From positions 1 to 64,000 of the forward strand of contig JAFRQD010000006.1 of NCBI GenBank assembly GCA_017428785.1: a stretch of 64,000 bases of DNA, read 5' to 3'. The DNA comes from Bacteroidaceae bacterium. GTDB lineage: Bacteria; Bacteroidota; Bacteroidia; Bacteroidales; Bacteroidaceae. Positions 26,097 to 34,330 of this stretch are shown piece after piece. Positions within the stretch are counted from its first letter, which is position 1; each line of letters opens with the position of its first letter. The translations under genes and the position numbers were made by a program. Below the pieces are notes generated by a model that worked only from the letters and a program-made list of their open reading frames with translations, had not been told where the DNA came from and did no database searches.

Positions 26097-26184
26097 AAAC
26101 GCCGCACGCGGGGATTGCCATCGCCGCACGCGGGGATTGCCAACGCCGCACGCGGAAATTGCCAACGCCGCACGCGGGGATTTT
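26097..26184. repeat. CCGC array copy 5 (variant end)
   Basis: Four AC units, 22-bp period. The right end reads CGCGGGGATTTT instead of the usual GCGGCGTTTT, so the outer arm pairing is lost. It ends 26 bp before the next start codon. A CCCTGTAGGGGG palindrome lies on the left. Confidence 0.88.
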
Positions 26185-26210
26185 CATCACTCCTAACCAC
26201 ATTAAATATC

Positions 26211-27434
26211 ATGGAAACACATGTTCAAATCACCGGGCTGCAATATGCCTGCAAAGAGGCCGAAATACCTGTCGTAATGACTACTTTGGAAAAGCAGAAA
26301 CCCGAGGTGCTGCTCGTCACGGAACAGACGCACGACTTCGGCATCATTGTCCGCGCATTGATCGGCACAACGTTTCGGGGCGTAGTGAGCCGCTTCGACC
26401 TGGAGAATGTGCTGAGCATGATGCAATGCGGCAACACATCGGTTCTGGTGGGGCAGGTGGCGGACACCGACCCCGAGGGACGCTGCTACAACATCTGCAT
26501 CAGCGGGGACTACCCCACTCCGGACAAGACAGCCGGCTGTACGCTCTGCCGCTGGGACGAATGGCGCTGGACGGGAACTCCGCTCCTGGACTGCTGCCCC
26601 GACGACCGACGACTCGACATCAGCCTCAAGGTGGCGCTGGCAGAACTGCGGCTGGGCAGAAGCATGAACAAGCAGACTCTCCTGGAGCACCTCGACATCA
26701 TCCTGCAACTGGCCCGATGGGATGTCAGCCAAGAGACGCAACAACAGCTCAATCACATTCGCCTGCTGGCAGGTCAGCACACAGACAGCGAGGTCCGCTC
26801 CTTCGCTCCACGGCTTCGCCACACACTCACCGCCCTGGGCAGCAAGAAACGGATAAAGGAGTTCCAGGACACCTTCCTCCCCATGCTCTGCCAAAGCAAA
26901 GAGGCTGAACAGATGTACTGCCTGTGGAGCTCGATGCATAAAGCCGAACTGAGCGACATCAGGCTGTGGCAGCCGACCATCACCAGCCAGCTGGAGGCCA
27001 TCGAGGACTGCCTGAAGCAGCTGCCCGCCGACCTCTGCTATCAAAAAGACCAGTTCGGAGCACTCATGCACCGCTTGCTCTACCTGAACATACCACGCTG
27101 CAAACTCATGATGCTGCTCTCGGCTCTTGTGATGCGGCGGAAGCTGCAGATGCTTTTGGGCCTGTCGGACGACGAGGCGGAACGGCAGCTCACACTGCAA
27201 CTGGCGCCCATCTTCTACGGCGACACAGAAAGGGTGCGCAAATTCCTGCTGCTCGCAAGGGGACAAAAGGGTGCCGACATCACATCCCTCGTCAGCCGCT
27301 GGGTAAGGGACAGCCACATCTGCGCGGCACTCTGCCATCGGCCTCTGTGGACCATCCTGCACGACGCCGGCATCTACAAAGCCACCGAATCCAATTGGAA
27401 CATACAGCTGAACATCAGGAAGAGCTGGGGCTAA
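26211..27434 (+). CDS. HIRAN-like domain protein of unknown function
   Basis: 407 aa from ATG 26211; the frame is open further upstream but only through CCGC array copy 5. The first ~95 residues (ETHVQITGLQYACKEAE..LLVTEQTHDFGIIVRALIG..FRGVVSRFDL) resemble a HIRAN domain, a DNA-end-binding fold found beside helicases. The remainder is mainly helical with basic segments and no recognised catalytic motif. It is convergent with recQ and the two stop codons share bases (CTAA at 27431-27434), so there is no spacer for a terminator. A DNA-repair role is inferred from fold resemblance and neighbour only. Confidence 0.6.
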   Translation: METHVQITGLQYACKEAEIPVVMTTLEKQKPEVLLVTEQTHDFGIIVRALIGTTFRGVVSRFDLENVLSMMQCGNTSVLVGQVADTDPEGRCYNICISGDYPTPDKTAGCTLCRWDEWRWTGTPLLDCCPDDRRLDISLKVALAELRLGRSMNKQTLLEHLDIILQLARWDVSQETQQQLNHIRLLAGQHTDSEVRSFAPRLRHTLTALGSKKRIKEFQDTFLPMLCQSKEAEQMYCLWSSMHKAELSDIRLWQPTITSQLEAIEDCLKQLPADLCYQKDQFGALMHRLLYLNIPRCKLMMLLSALVMRRKLQMLLGLSDDEAERQLTLQLAPIFYGDTERVRKFLLLARGQKGADITSLVSRWVRDSHICAALCHRPLWTILHDAGIYKATESNWNIQLNIRKSWG

Positions 27435-29338
27435 GACCGTGCCGCAAGCTTCAGGAGCATCCCCTCGAGAAGTATCTCCCCGGAGGCTCGCATGTGGTCG
27501 ATGACACGCTCTAAAAGCTCAGGATTGAAGCCAGCAAGGTCGAGCTCGTAGGCACTGCGAGGCCCCTCACGAAGCTGCCCGAGGATGTGCTGCCTCAGAG
27601 CCTCCTTCTCATCCGCCGCCACCGCCGTCTCCCTCCTGTGCCGGCAGACATCGCAGATGCCGCAATCGCTGTCCGTCTCCTCACCGAAATACCGCAACAG
27701 CATACGGCTGCGGCACTGGCTGCTGCCCTCGTCGGCATACTGCAACATCGCCTCGATGCGACGCTCATACTGGCTCCGCCTCTCCTCATAAACGGACTGC
27801 GGCAGGGTGACCTTCTCCTTGTCTATCCTGCGACGGCGGAAGGTGACACAAGGCAGATGCTTGCGGGGAATGAACGATATGAGATGCAGCTGCGAGAGCC
27901 TCAGGAATATCTGATATATGGCGTCGGCAGACAAAGCGGTCTCCCGCATCAGCAGGTCCTCGTCGATGTAAACGTAGTCCACGAAGATGCCGCCGTAGCG
28001 ACGGAGCACCGTCAGCACGAGGCGTTCCTCCGAAGGGAAAAGGGCACGGAACAGTTCGTCGCGAGAGACATTGATGTGCAAGCGGCTGGAAGCATCGTCC
28101 TCGCTTCGGAACTCGATGTATCCGGCTTTGTCCAGCAAGTCGAGGGCGCCTAAAAGTGTGGTCGGGAAATAGCCGTAAGTGCGGCAGAACTTGTCGATGT
28201 TGAACTCACGCGTCACGAGCATGCCGTCGCCCACAGCAATGCCGAGGAAACACCCCAGCAGCTCATAGACGTCGCGCACATAGTCGATGCTGGGGAACTG
28301 CTGCGTCATCCGGCGCACCGCCACCTGCCGCTCTCGCCCGTCGGTGAAGAGGATGGCAAAAGCCCGCTCCCCGTCGCGTCCGGCCCGCCCTGCCTCCTGG
28401 AAATAAGCCTCAATGGAATCGGGCATGTCGGCATGCAGCACGAGGCGCACATCCGGCTTGTCGATGCCCATGCCGAAGGCGTTGGTGGCCACCATGATGC
28501 GCTTCTCTCCACGACGCCAGCGCTCCTGATTCTCATTCTTCTTGAGGCTGGGCAAACCCGCATGGTAGTACGTGGCCGAATACCCCAGCTCCTCAAGCTG
28601 CCCGGCCAGTTCGTAGCACTTCCTCCGGCTGCGTGTGTAGATGATGCAGGAACCCTGTATCGACTGCAGAGCATGGAGCATGCCCTCGAAGATGCTGTCC
28701 TCGCGCCGGACGATGTACGCCAGGTTCTTTCGCTCGAAACTCATCTGCAGCACATTCCTCTCGCGGAAACGCAACTGCTGCTGTATGTCATCGACAGCCC
28801 TGGGCGTCGCCGTGGCCGTAAGCGCCAGCACGGGACAGTCAGGGAAGATGTCGCGGATGTTCGCTACCTGCAGATAGGAAGGACGGAAGTCGTAGCCCCA
28901 TTGACAAATGCAGTGTGCCTCATCAACCGTGATGAAACTGACCTGCATGCGACGAAGCTTGTTGAGAAACAACTCGCTCGACAGGCGCTCGGGTGATATG
29001 TAGAGGAATTTGTAGGCTCCGAAGATGCTGTTTTCCATGACGGTCAACATCTTCTCGTGCTCCATGTGGCTGTTGATGTAGGCGGCCTTGATGCCATGGC
29101 GCTTGAGCGCCTCAACCTGATCCTTCATCAGCGAGATGAGCGGCGTGAAGACTATGCAGACGCCCTTCATGGCAAGGGCAGGCACCTGGAACGTTATGCT
29201 CTTGCCGCCTCCCGTGGGCATCAGGGCAAGCGTGTCGCGCCCCGAGCCGATGCTCTCGATGACCTGCTTCTGGATGCCACGGAATTGGTCGTAGCCCCAG
29301 TACTGACGAAGAAGGGAAAGGTAATCCGTTTCTTTCAT
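27431..29338 (-). CDS. recQ: ATP-dependent DNA helicase RecQ
   Basis: 3'-5' helicase acting in recombination and fork repair. 635 aa. Walker A MPTGGGKS near residue 41, DEAHCICQWGYDF near 138, SF2 motif VI QEAGRAGRDG near 315. The zinc site (CRSRMLLRYFGE...CGICDVC, residues about 541-564) is complete. The winged-helix/C-terminal part is short and no typical HRDC domain is visible, only a ~60-aa helical end (QHILGQLREGPRSAYEL). It follows recJ after 42 bp that hold a C-rich palindrome. Confidence 0.93.
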   Translation of the reverse strand: MKETDYLSLLRQYWGYDQFRGIQKQVIESIGSGRDTLALMPTGGGKSITFQVPALAMKGVCIVFTPLISLMKDQVEALKRHGIKAAYINSHMEHEKMLTVMENSIFGAYKFLYISPERLSSELFLNKLRRMQVSFITVDEAHCICQWGYDFRPSYLQVANIRDIFPDCPVLALTATATPRAVDDIQQQLRFRERNVLQMSFERKNLAYIVRREDSIFEGMLHALQSIQGSCIIYTRSRRKCYELAGQLEELGYSATYYHAGLPSLKKNENQERWRRGEKRIMVATNAFGMGIDKPDVRLVLHADMPDSIEAYFQEAGRAGRDGERAFAILFTDGRERQVAVRRMTQQFPSIDYVRDVYELLGCFLGIAVGDGMLVTREFNIDKFCRTYGYFPTTLLGALDLLDKAGYIEFRSEDDASSRLHINVSRDELFRALFPSEERLVLTVLRRYGGIFVDYVYIDEDLLMRETALSADAIYQIFLRLSQLHLISFIPRKHLPCVTFRRRRIDKEKVTLPQSVYEERRSQYERRIEAMLQYADEGSSQCRSRMLLRYFGEETDSDCGICDVCRHRRETAVAADEKEALRQHILGQLREGPRSAYELDLAGFNPELLERVIDHMRASGEILLEGMLLKLAARS

Positions 29339-29348
29339 TATTAACAGG

Positions 29349-29380
29349 TCCTCCCCTTTTGGAGGAGCAGGAGAGGGGCT
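29349..29380. repeat. C-rich palindrome in recJ-recQ spacer
   Basis: CCTCCCCTTTTGGAGGAGCAGGAGAGGGG element; on the minus strand it begins at the recJ stop codon (TAAAGCCCCTCTCC). Confidence 0.65.
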
Positions 29381-31102
29381 TTACTCTCTTGGCTTGATGT
29401 CTTCTATCTGCAGCTGCACCTCGCCACGCTTGTGACTGTTCTCCTCAATATGATAAACGATGTCGAAGGCGCGCTTCGTCTTGATGTAGCGGGCCTGCGA
29501 ACTCTGGCCAAAGGCGATGCCGTTCATCACATTGCTGCTCTTCGAATCCACAAGCTCCAGCTTGATGTGCTCCTGGTCGCGACCGACGACCTTGCTTGTT
29601 CCGTAGTCATACACCTGATGCGTGCAGAAGAGCGGCTTATGGTTGTCGGGGCCGTAAGGCGCAAAGCGCTTGATGTCGGACACTATGCGACGGTTGATGT
29701 CGCGGAAGTCGATGACGGCGTCGATGCGCAGGATGGCATTCACCTGCTCCGGCTGGATATTGTCCCTCACGTATTGCTCGAAGCGGCGGCGGAACTCCGG
29801 AATGTTCTGCGCTGGCAGACTGAGCCCTGCAGCATAGGTGTGCCCGCCAAAGTTCACGAGCAAATCGGCACAGCTCTCTATGGCCTTATACACATCGAAA
29901 CCCGGCACGCTGCGGGCCGAACCGGTGGCCATGCCATCGTCGTTGCATGTCAGCACGACGCTCGGCTTGTAAAACACCTCGGTCAGACGGGAGGCAACGA
30001 TGCCGATGATGCCGCGGTGCCATTCTTCGTTGAAGAGGACAATAGACTTGTGTTCGTGCCGGTGCTCGAGGGTCTTGACGATGCGGTTGGCTTCCTCGGT
30101 CATCGCCTTGTCGAGGTCCTTGCGCTGCTCGTTGTATTCATTGATTTGCTCTGCCAGTTCCTTTGCCTTCTCGGGGTCTTTCTCAATGAGGAGCGCCACC
30201 GCTTCGTTGCCGGTCTGCATTCGGCCCGAGGCATTGATGCGCGGTCCTATCTTGAAGATGATGTCGCCGAGGGATATTTCCTTGTTCCCCAGTCCGCATA
30301 TTTCCATGAGGGCCTTTACGCCTACACTGGGCGAGCTGTTGAGTTGCCGCAGTCCGTGATAGGCGAGGATGCGGTTCTCTCCCATGATGGGGACTATGTC
30401 GGCGGCAATGCTGATGGCACAGAGATCGAGCAGCGGGATGAGCTGTGAGAACTCGATGCCGTTGCTGATGGCAAAGGCCTGTATCAGTTTAAAGCCTACG
30501 CCGCAGCCGCAGAGGTGCTCGTAGGGGTAAGTGTTATCAAAGCGCTTGGCATTGAGGACAGCCACGGCAGGTGGCAGCTCATCGCCAGGCACATGATGGT
30601 CGCAGATGATGAAGTCGATGCCTTTTTCTTTGGCATAGGCGACTTCCTCTGTGGCCTTGATGCCGCAGTCGAGCACTATGACAAGACCGACGCCCGTCTC
30701 TTGGGCATAGTCCACTCCCTTACGCGAGACGCCATAGCCGTCTTCGTTGCGGTCGGGGATGTAGTAGTCGATGTTGCTATAGAACTGCTGAAGGAATCGG
30801 TACACCAGAGCCACCGCAGTACAACCGTCCACATCGTAGTCGCCATAGACGAGGATGCGTTCCTTTCGTCCAAGCGCTTCGTTGAGGCGGTTCACAGCCT
30901 TCTGCATGTCCTGAAACAGGAAGGGGTCGTGCAGGTCGGGCAGCTGGGGCCGGAAGAACTTGCGTGCTTCCGCCACACTGTCTATGCCTCGTGCTATCAG
31001 GACACGGGCCAGGACAGGGCTTATCCTCAGCTCCTCTGCCATTTCCCCCGCAAGCTTCAGCTGTGCATCGGAAGGCGGATTATAGCTCCATTCGTAGTTC
31101 AT
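29381..31102 (-). CDS. recJ: Single-stranded-DNA exonuclease RecJ
   Basis: 5'-3' ssDNA exonuclease of the DHH family, used in recombination and mismatch/base-excision repair. 573 aa, normal length. Metal-binding motifs: VYGDYDVDGCTA near residue 87, LDCGIK near 146, CDHHVPGD near 168, LCGCGVGFK near 197. The DHHA1 part carries NFGGHTYAAGLSL (GGH motif) near 425, and an OB-like C-terminus follows. It lies 26 bp downstream of the CoA-transferase gene and 42 bp upstream of recQ; recJ-recQ pairing fits joint action in the RecF pathway. Confidence 0.95.
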   Translation of the reverse strand: MNYEWSYNPPSDAQLKLAGEMAEELRISPVLARVLIARGIDSVAEARKFFRPQLPDLHDPFLFQDMQKAVNRLNEALGRKERILVYGDYDVDGCTAVALVYRFLQQFYSNIDYYIPDRNEDGYGVSRKGVDYAQETGVGLVIVLDCGIKATEEVAYAKEKGIDFIICDHHVPGDELPPAVAVLNAKRFDNTYPYEHLCGCGVGFKLIQAFAISNGIEFSQLIPLLDLCAISIAADIVPIMGENRILAYHGLRQLNSSPSVGVKALMEICGLGNKEISLGDIIFKIGPRINASGRMQTGNEAVALLIEKDPEKAKELAEQINEYNEQRKDLDKAMTEEANRIVKTLEHRHEHKSIVLFNEEWHRGIIGIVASRLTEVFYKPSVVLTCNDDGMATGSARSVPGFDVYKAIESCADLLVNFGGHTYAAGLSLPAQNIPEFRRRFEQYVRDNIQPEQVNAILRIDAVIDFRDINRRIVSDIKRFAPYGPDNHKPLFCTHQVYDYGTSKVVGRDQEHIKLELVDSKSSNVMNGIAFGQSSQARYIKTKRAFDIVYHIEENSHKRGEVQLQIEDIKPRE

Positions 31103-31128
31103 CGTAAAGAAAGGTACGCTGGAGCTCT

Positions 31129-32640
31129 TTACTTTATATACTCTGCAAAGTCTGTGAGGTGCATGTCGCCCTTGCGGAGGAAGGTGTCGTGCATGGCGAA
31201 GGCGGCTGCGAGCTCGTGATGGGTGTGGCCGCCACGTTTCTCTGCGTACTTCAGGTAGTCCTGGAGCATGGGGCGGTAGTCGGGATGTGCCACCTTGATG
31301 AGTTCCTGTGCCTTCTGCATGTCGCTCTTATGACGGAGGTCAGCAACGCCGTACTCTGTGATGACTGCATCGATGTAGTGGTTGGTGTGGTCGATGTGGC
31401 TGGCGAAGGGCACGATGCTGGAGATGGCGCCGCCCTTTGTCGTTGAGCCGCAGGTGAAGATGGTGAGGTATGCGCTGGAAGCGAAATCGGCCGAGCCGCC
31501 GATGCCGTTCATCATCTTCGTGCCGCATATCTTGGTGCTGTTCACATGTCCGTAGAGGTCGCACTCGATGGCTGTGTTGAGGGCGCAGACGCCGAGACGG
31601 GCGATGACTTCCGGACAGTTGCTTATCTCCGATGGGCGCAGCACGAGTTTGTCCTTGAAGAAGTCGATGTTGTCGTATATGTCGAGGAGGCATTGGTTGG
31701 TGACGGTCAGGGAGCAGGCCGATGCCGAGAGCACGCGGCCCTGCTTCATCAGGCCGACGGGAGCGTCCTGCAGCACTTCGGTATAGATGTTGAAGTTAGG
31801 TACTTCGGGGCACTGTCCGAGGGCACCGAGCACGGCGTTTGCGCCGCTGCCAACGCCGCTCTGCAGGTTGAGGAAGGTCTTCGGGATGAGGCCCTTCTTG
31901 AGGTTGAGCAAGAGGAAGTCTGCCACGTTCTGGCCGATCTGAGTGGTGATGGGGTCTGGGTCCTTGAAGCTGCGGGCCTCGTCGGGCACATTACACTCCA
32001 CCACGCCTTTGATGCGGTCGGCATCCACTTCGACGTAGGGCTTGCCGATGCGGTCGCTTGCCTTCGTTATCATGATGGGCGTGCGGAAGGGATAGTCCTC
32101 TATCTCGTAGACGTCGTGTATGCCCTTGCTGTTGGGGCTGTGGAAAGCGTTGAGCTCGATGATGATGCCCTCCGTGGCGAGTCGGCACACAGTGGGGCTG
32201 ATGCCGCCGGCTGCGGTGAGGTAGATGCGGGCCTTGTTGCCCACCTTCTCCAGGGCGCAGGCCTCGATGATGGCCCAGTTCACCTGTCCGAGATAGCCCT
32301 GGCGAATCTGTGTCGCCATGTTGGAGAGGTTGAGGTCGGAGTAGTTGAGGGTGTTTTGGTTGACGTTCTTGCGGAAGTCGGGATTGGTGGTGTAGGGAGC
32401 GCGGAAGTCGATGGCGAGTGCGTTCGAAAGGTCGCCATCGCAACTCTGCCCTGTGCTGGCACCGGTGAAGATACTGATTTTGAAGGGTCGTCCGGCAGCA
32501 TGTTCTGCGACTGCCTTCTTGGCAATCTCTGCTGGGGTACACTTTGCGACGCCTGCCGGCGTAAAGCCGCTCAGGCCGATTGTCTGTCCGTTTTGGACAA
32601 GTGCTGCAGCTTCTGCAGCGGTCATTCTATTGAAGTCCAT
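31129..32640 (-). CDS. Succinate/acetate-type CoA transferase
   Basis: 503 aa of the acetyl-CoA hydrolase/transferase family. It moves CoA between acyl groups; in propionate-forming Bacteroidales the likely role is succinyl-CoA/propionyl-CoA or acetyl-CoA exchange with succinate. Opening LSGFTPAGVAKCTP, a GASTGQSCDGDL segment and the catalytic Glu in YTEVLQD near residue 287 are visible, followed by the GIGGSADF and ITEYGVADLRHKS signatures late in the protein. First of the CoA-transferase-recJ-recQ string. Which acyl pair is used cannot be read. Confidence 0.9.
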   Translation of the reverse strand: MDFNRMTAAEAAALVQNGQTIGLSGFTPAGVAKCTPAEIAKKAVAEHAAGRPFKISIFTGASTGQSCDGDLSNALAIDFRAPYTTNPDFRKNVNQNTLNYSDLNLSNMATQIRQGYLGQVNWAIIEACALEKVGNKARIYLTAAGGISPTVCRLATEGIIIELNAFHSPNSKGIHDVYEIEDYPFRTPIMITKASDRIGKPYVEVDADRIKGVVECNVPDEARSFKDPDPITTQIGQNVADFLLLNLKKGLIPKTFLNLQSGVGSGANAVLGALGQCPEVPNFNIYTEVLQDAPVGLMKQGRVLSASACSLTVTNQCLLDIYDNIDFFKDKLVLRPSEISNCPEVIARLGVCALNTAIECDLYGHVNSTKICGTKMMNGIGGSADFASSAYLTIFTCGSTTKGGAISSIVPFASHIDHTNHYIDAVITEYGVADLRHKSDMQKAQELIKVAHPDYRPMLQDYLKYAEKRGGHTHHELAAAFAMHDTFLRKGDMHLTDFAEYIK

Positions 32641-32665
32641 GATTTAAGGTGTTAAATTTTGCGCA

Positions 32666-32673
32666 CAAAATTA
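32666..32673 (-). promoter_or_regulatory. Promoter -7 box of CoA-transferase gene
   Basis: Minus-strand TAATTTTG fits TAnnTTTG; the -33 region is weak. It lies 26 bp from the start codon. Confidence 0.55.
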
Positions 32674-32732
32674 CAAAAAAAAACGGAGAATTGTACCCTT
32701 TGTAAGTCTTTTTAACACACCTGGACGTCGTT

Positions 32733-33365
32733 TTATGCCAGAAGAGGCACTTTTTGGAAGAAAGCACGGTAGTTTTCGGCCATTACTTTGCACAAAGCGG
32801 CCACATCGAGGCCTCGTTTTTCCGCTACATTATTATATATTTCTGCGATAGTGTGCTCTGTCTGGTCATCTGTCTCAAGCATAAGCCGTTCCGCAGGACA
32901 GAGCCGGATGCTCTCTGCGTTGTGGCTGTGGCCGAAGCTGACGAAGAGGCCTGCGTCGAGGAGCGAGCGCAGCTGCTGGGGCTTGCCCCGGAAACCGTGG
33001 AGCATCCAGGGCATCGACGGACGCAGCGCTTTTCGCAGGCGCAGCAGACGGTCGAGGGCTTTGACGCAGTGGATGATGAGGGGCTTCCCTGTCTTCTCGC
33101 TCAAAGCAATGTGCTGGACAAACACTTCCTCCTGCCTCTCCAGCGATGGTCCGCGCAGGGCATCGAGGCCGCACTCGCCGATGGCGAGGAAGCCTCCCTC
33201 CACTAAATCCTTCTCTGAAGGGAAGGACAGCCTTTCTCCCCTCCCTTGGAGGGGTTGGGGGAGGCTGTCCCAGGGATGGACGCCCCAGGTGTCGCGGCCC
33301 GCCACAACGGCCACAACATCCTGGCTCACAGGAACTTGATGTGTATGGAAGTCAATGTAAATCAT
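32733..33365 (-). CDS. TatD-family metal-dependent hydrolase with in-frame repeat insert
   Basis: 210 aa. TatD-like TIM-barrel deoxyribonuclease or hydrolase. Start chosen at 33365 (MIYIDFHTHQ, metal-binding HxH); the frame is open further up only through CCGC array copy 6. Metal and active-site motifs: FHTH, AIGECGLD (about residues 59-66), HCVK, HGFRG and ETDDQ. Residues about 32-56 (between HPW and FLAIGE) are read from a C-rich palindromic repeat and look foreign to the family, which usually has a short charged loop here. Last gene of the metK-to-tatD string. Confidence 0.85.
   Translation of the reverse strand: MIYIDFHTHQVPVSQDVVAVVAGRDTWGVHPWDSLPQPLQGRGERLSFPSEKDLVEGGFLAIGECGLDALRGPSLERQEEVFVQHIALSEKTGKPLIIHCVKALDRLLRLRKALRPSMPWMLHGFRGKPQQLRSLLDAGLFVSFGHSHNAESIRLCPAERLMLETDDQTEHTIAEIYNNVAEKRGLDVAALCKVMAENYRAFFQKVPLLA
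33192..33275 (-). repeat. C-rich palindrome inside tatD reading frame
   Basis: Arms GGACAGCCT (33225-33233) and AGGCTGTCC (33262-33270) close a hairpin with CTCCCCTCCCTTGGAGGGG inside; a second CTTCTCTGAAGGGAAGG part lies beside it. The family is otherwise intergenic. Length leaves the frame open. Confidence 0.8.
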
Positions 33366-33384
33366 CTTCGTATAGAGCCCTTTC

Positions 33385-33470
33385 AAACGCCGCGTGCGGC
33401 GATGGCAATCCCCGCGTGCGGCGTTGGCCATTTCCGCGTGCGGCGTTGGCCATCCCCGCACGCGGCGTTT
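33385..33470. repeat. CCGC array copy 6 (reverse orientation)
   Basis: Units GT, GT, GT, AC, 22-bp period, 36 bp after the yidD stop and only 19 bp before the tatD start codon, so it lies inside an otherwise continuous gene string. A GCCCCTCTGAGGGG palindrome is on the right. Confidence 0.9.
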
Positions 33471-33506
33471 GGAAGCCCCTCTGAGGGGGGTATTTTGCAG
33501 GGCGTT

Positions 33507-33737
33507 TCAGGGCACCGGATCATACCCGCTGCCTCCCCACGGATGGCACCTGAGCAGCCGTCTCAAGGCGAGCCACGAACCCTTCAGCGGGCCGTACTTC
33601 CGCAAAGCCTCGATGGCATACTGGCTGCATGTGGGCGTGAAGCGGCACGAGGGAGGCGTCAGCGGAGAAATGAAGCGCTGGTAAAAGCGTATCGGCAGGA
33701 TGAGCAGAGTGGTCAGTAATCGCCTCACGATTTTCAA
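33507..33737 (-). CDS. yidD: Membrane protein insertion efficiency factor YidD
   Basis: Seventy-six aa. Helps YidC-dependent insertion of inner-membrane proteins. Family motifs: [29 protein letters not shown] with two conserved Cys, [21 protein letters not shown] and the ending GGSGYDPVP. It normally follows rnpA closely; here a 65-bp tandem repeat has opened the gap to about 210 bp. Confidence 0.95.
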   Translation of the reverse strand: MKIVRRLLTTLLILPIRFYQRFISPLTPPSCRFTPTCSQYAIEALRKYGPLKGSWLALRRLLRCHPWGGSGYDPVP

Positions 33738-33958
33738 TATTCAATATTCATTTTTCAATCTCCAATTACCTTATTCACACGCCTGCAGCAGACTCCTCTC
33801 AATTTTCAATATTCAATTTTCAATCTCCAATTACCTTATTCACACGCCTGCAGCAGACTCCTCTCAATTTTCAATATTCAATTTTCAATCTCCAATTACC
33901 TTATTCACACGCCTGCAGCAGACTCCTTTCAATTTTCAATATTCAATTTTCAATCTCC
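33735..33958. repeat. 65-bp tandem repeat between yidD and rnpA
   Basis: Units start near 33735, 33800, 33865 and 33930 (last partial). Each contains CAATTTTCAATATTCAATT, CTCCAATTACCTTATTCAC and ACGCCTGCAGCAGACTCC. Units two and three are almost identical. The rnpA stop codon (33950-33952) lies in the last, partial unit and the yidD start overlaps the first. Confidence 0.9.
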
Positions 33959-34330
33959 AGCCATCGCCTCATGGATGCGCTGCAGCAAGTTCTGCATCTT
34001 GTGGCACACGGTTTCGGTGGACATCATCTCGTCGGAAGTCCAGAGGAACGCGATGTCGAGCCCGCCCCCGAGTGGCAGAAGCTTCTCCTTCTGCAGGCGG
34101 TAGGCCTCGCGCAACTGCCGCTTGATGCGGTTCCGCTTCACCGCACGCTTGAAGTAGCGTTTGCTGACAGAGACCATGACGCGCACCGTCTCCAATCCGT
34201 TCGGCATGAAAACGGCACGGATCGGGAAGGCAGTGACCGACTGGTGGCCGCCGCCGAAGAGTTCCTCCATAGCCTTCCGGCTGCAGAGATGCTCGTCTTT
34301 GGAAAAGGAGTGTGTGCCGACGCTATCCAT
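33950..34330 (-). CDS. rnpA: Ribonuclease P protein component
   Basis: 126 aa basic subunit of RNase P for 5' tRNA maturation. The start at 34330 (MDSVGTHSFSKDEHLCSRKA) matches the family start and overlaps the hemD stop by 8 nt. The RNA-binding signature KRYFKRAVKRNRIKRQLREAYR is clear. The C-terminal end (EAMAGD) is read into the first bases of the 65-bp repeat unit, so the last residues may be repeat-derived. Confidence 0.95.
   Translation of the reverse strand: MDSVGTHSFSKDEHLCSRKAMEELFGGGHQSVTAFPIRAVFMPNGLETVRVMVSVSKRYFKRAVKRNRIKRQLREAYRLQKEKLLPLGGGLDIAFLWTSDEMMSTETVCHKMQNLLQRIHEAMAGD

Noticed and set aside
33366..33461. Upstream extension of tatD through CCGC array copy 6
   Set aside because: The extra residues are a translation of the repeat, and the metal-binding FHTH motif belongs at the N-terminus.
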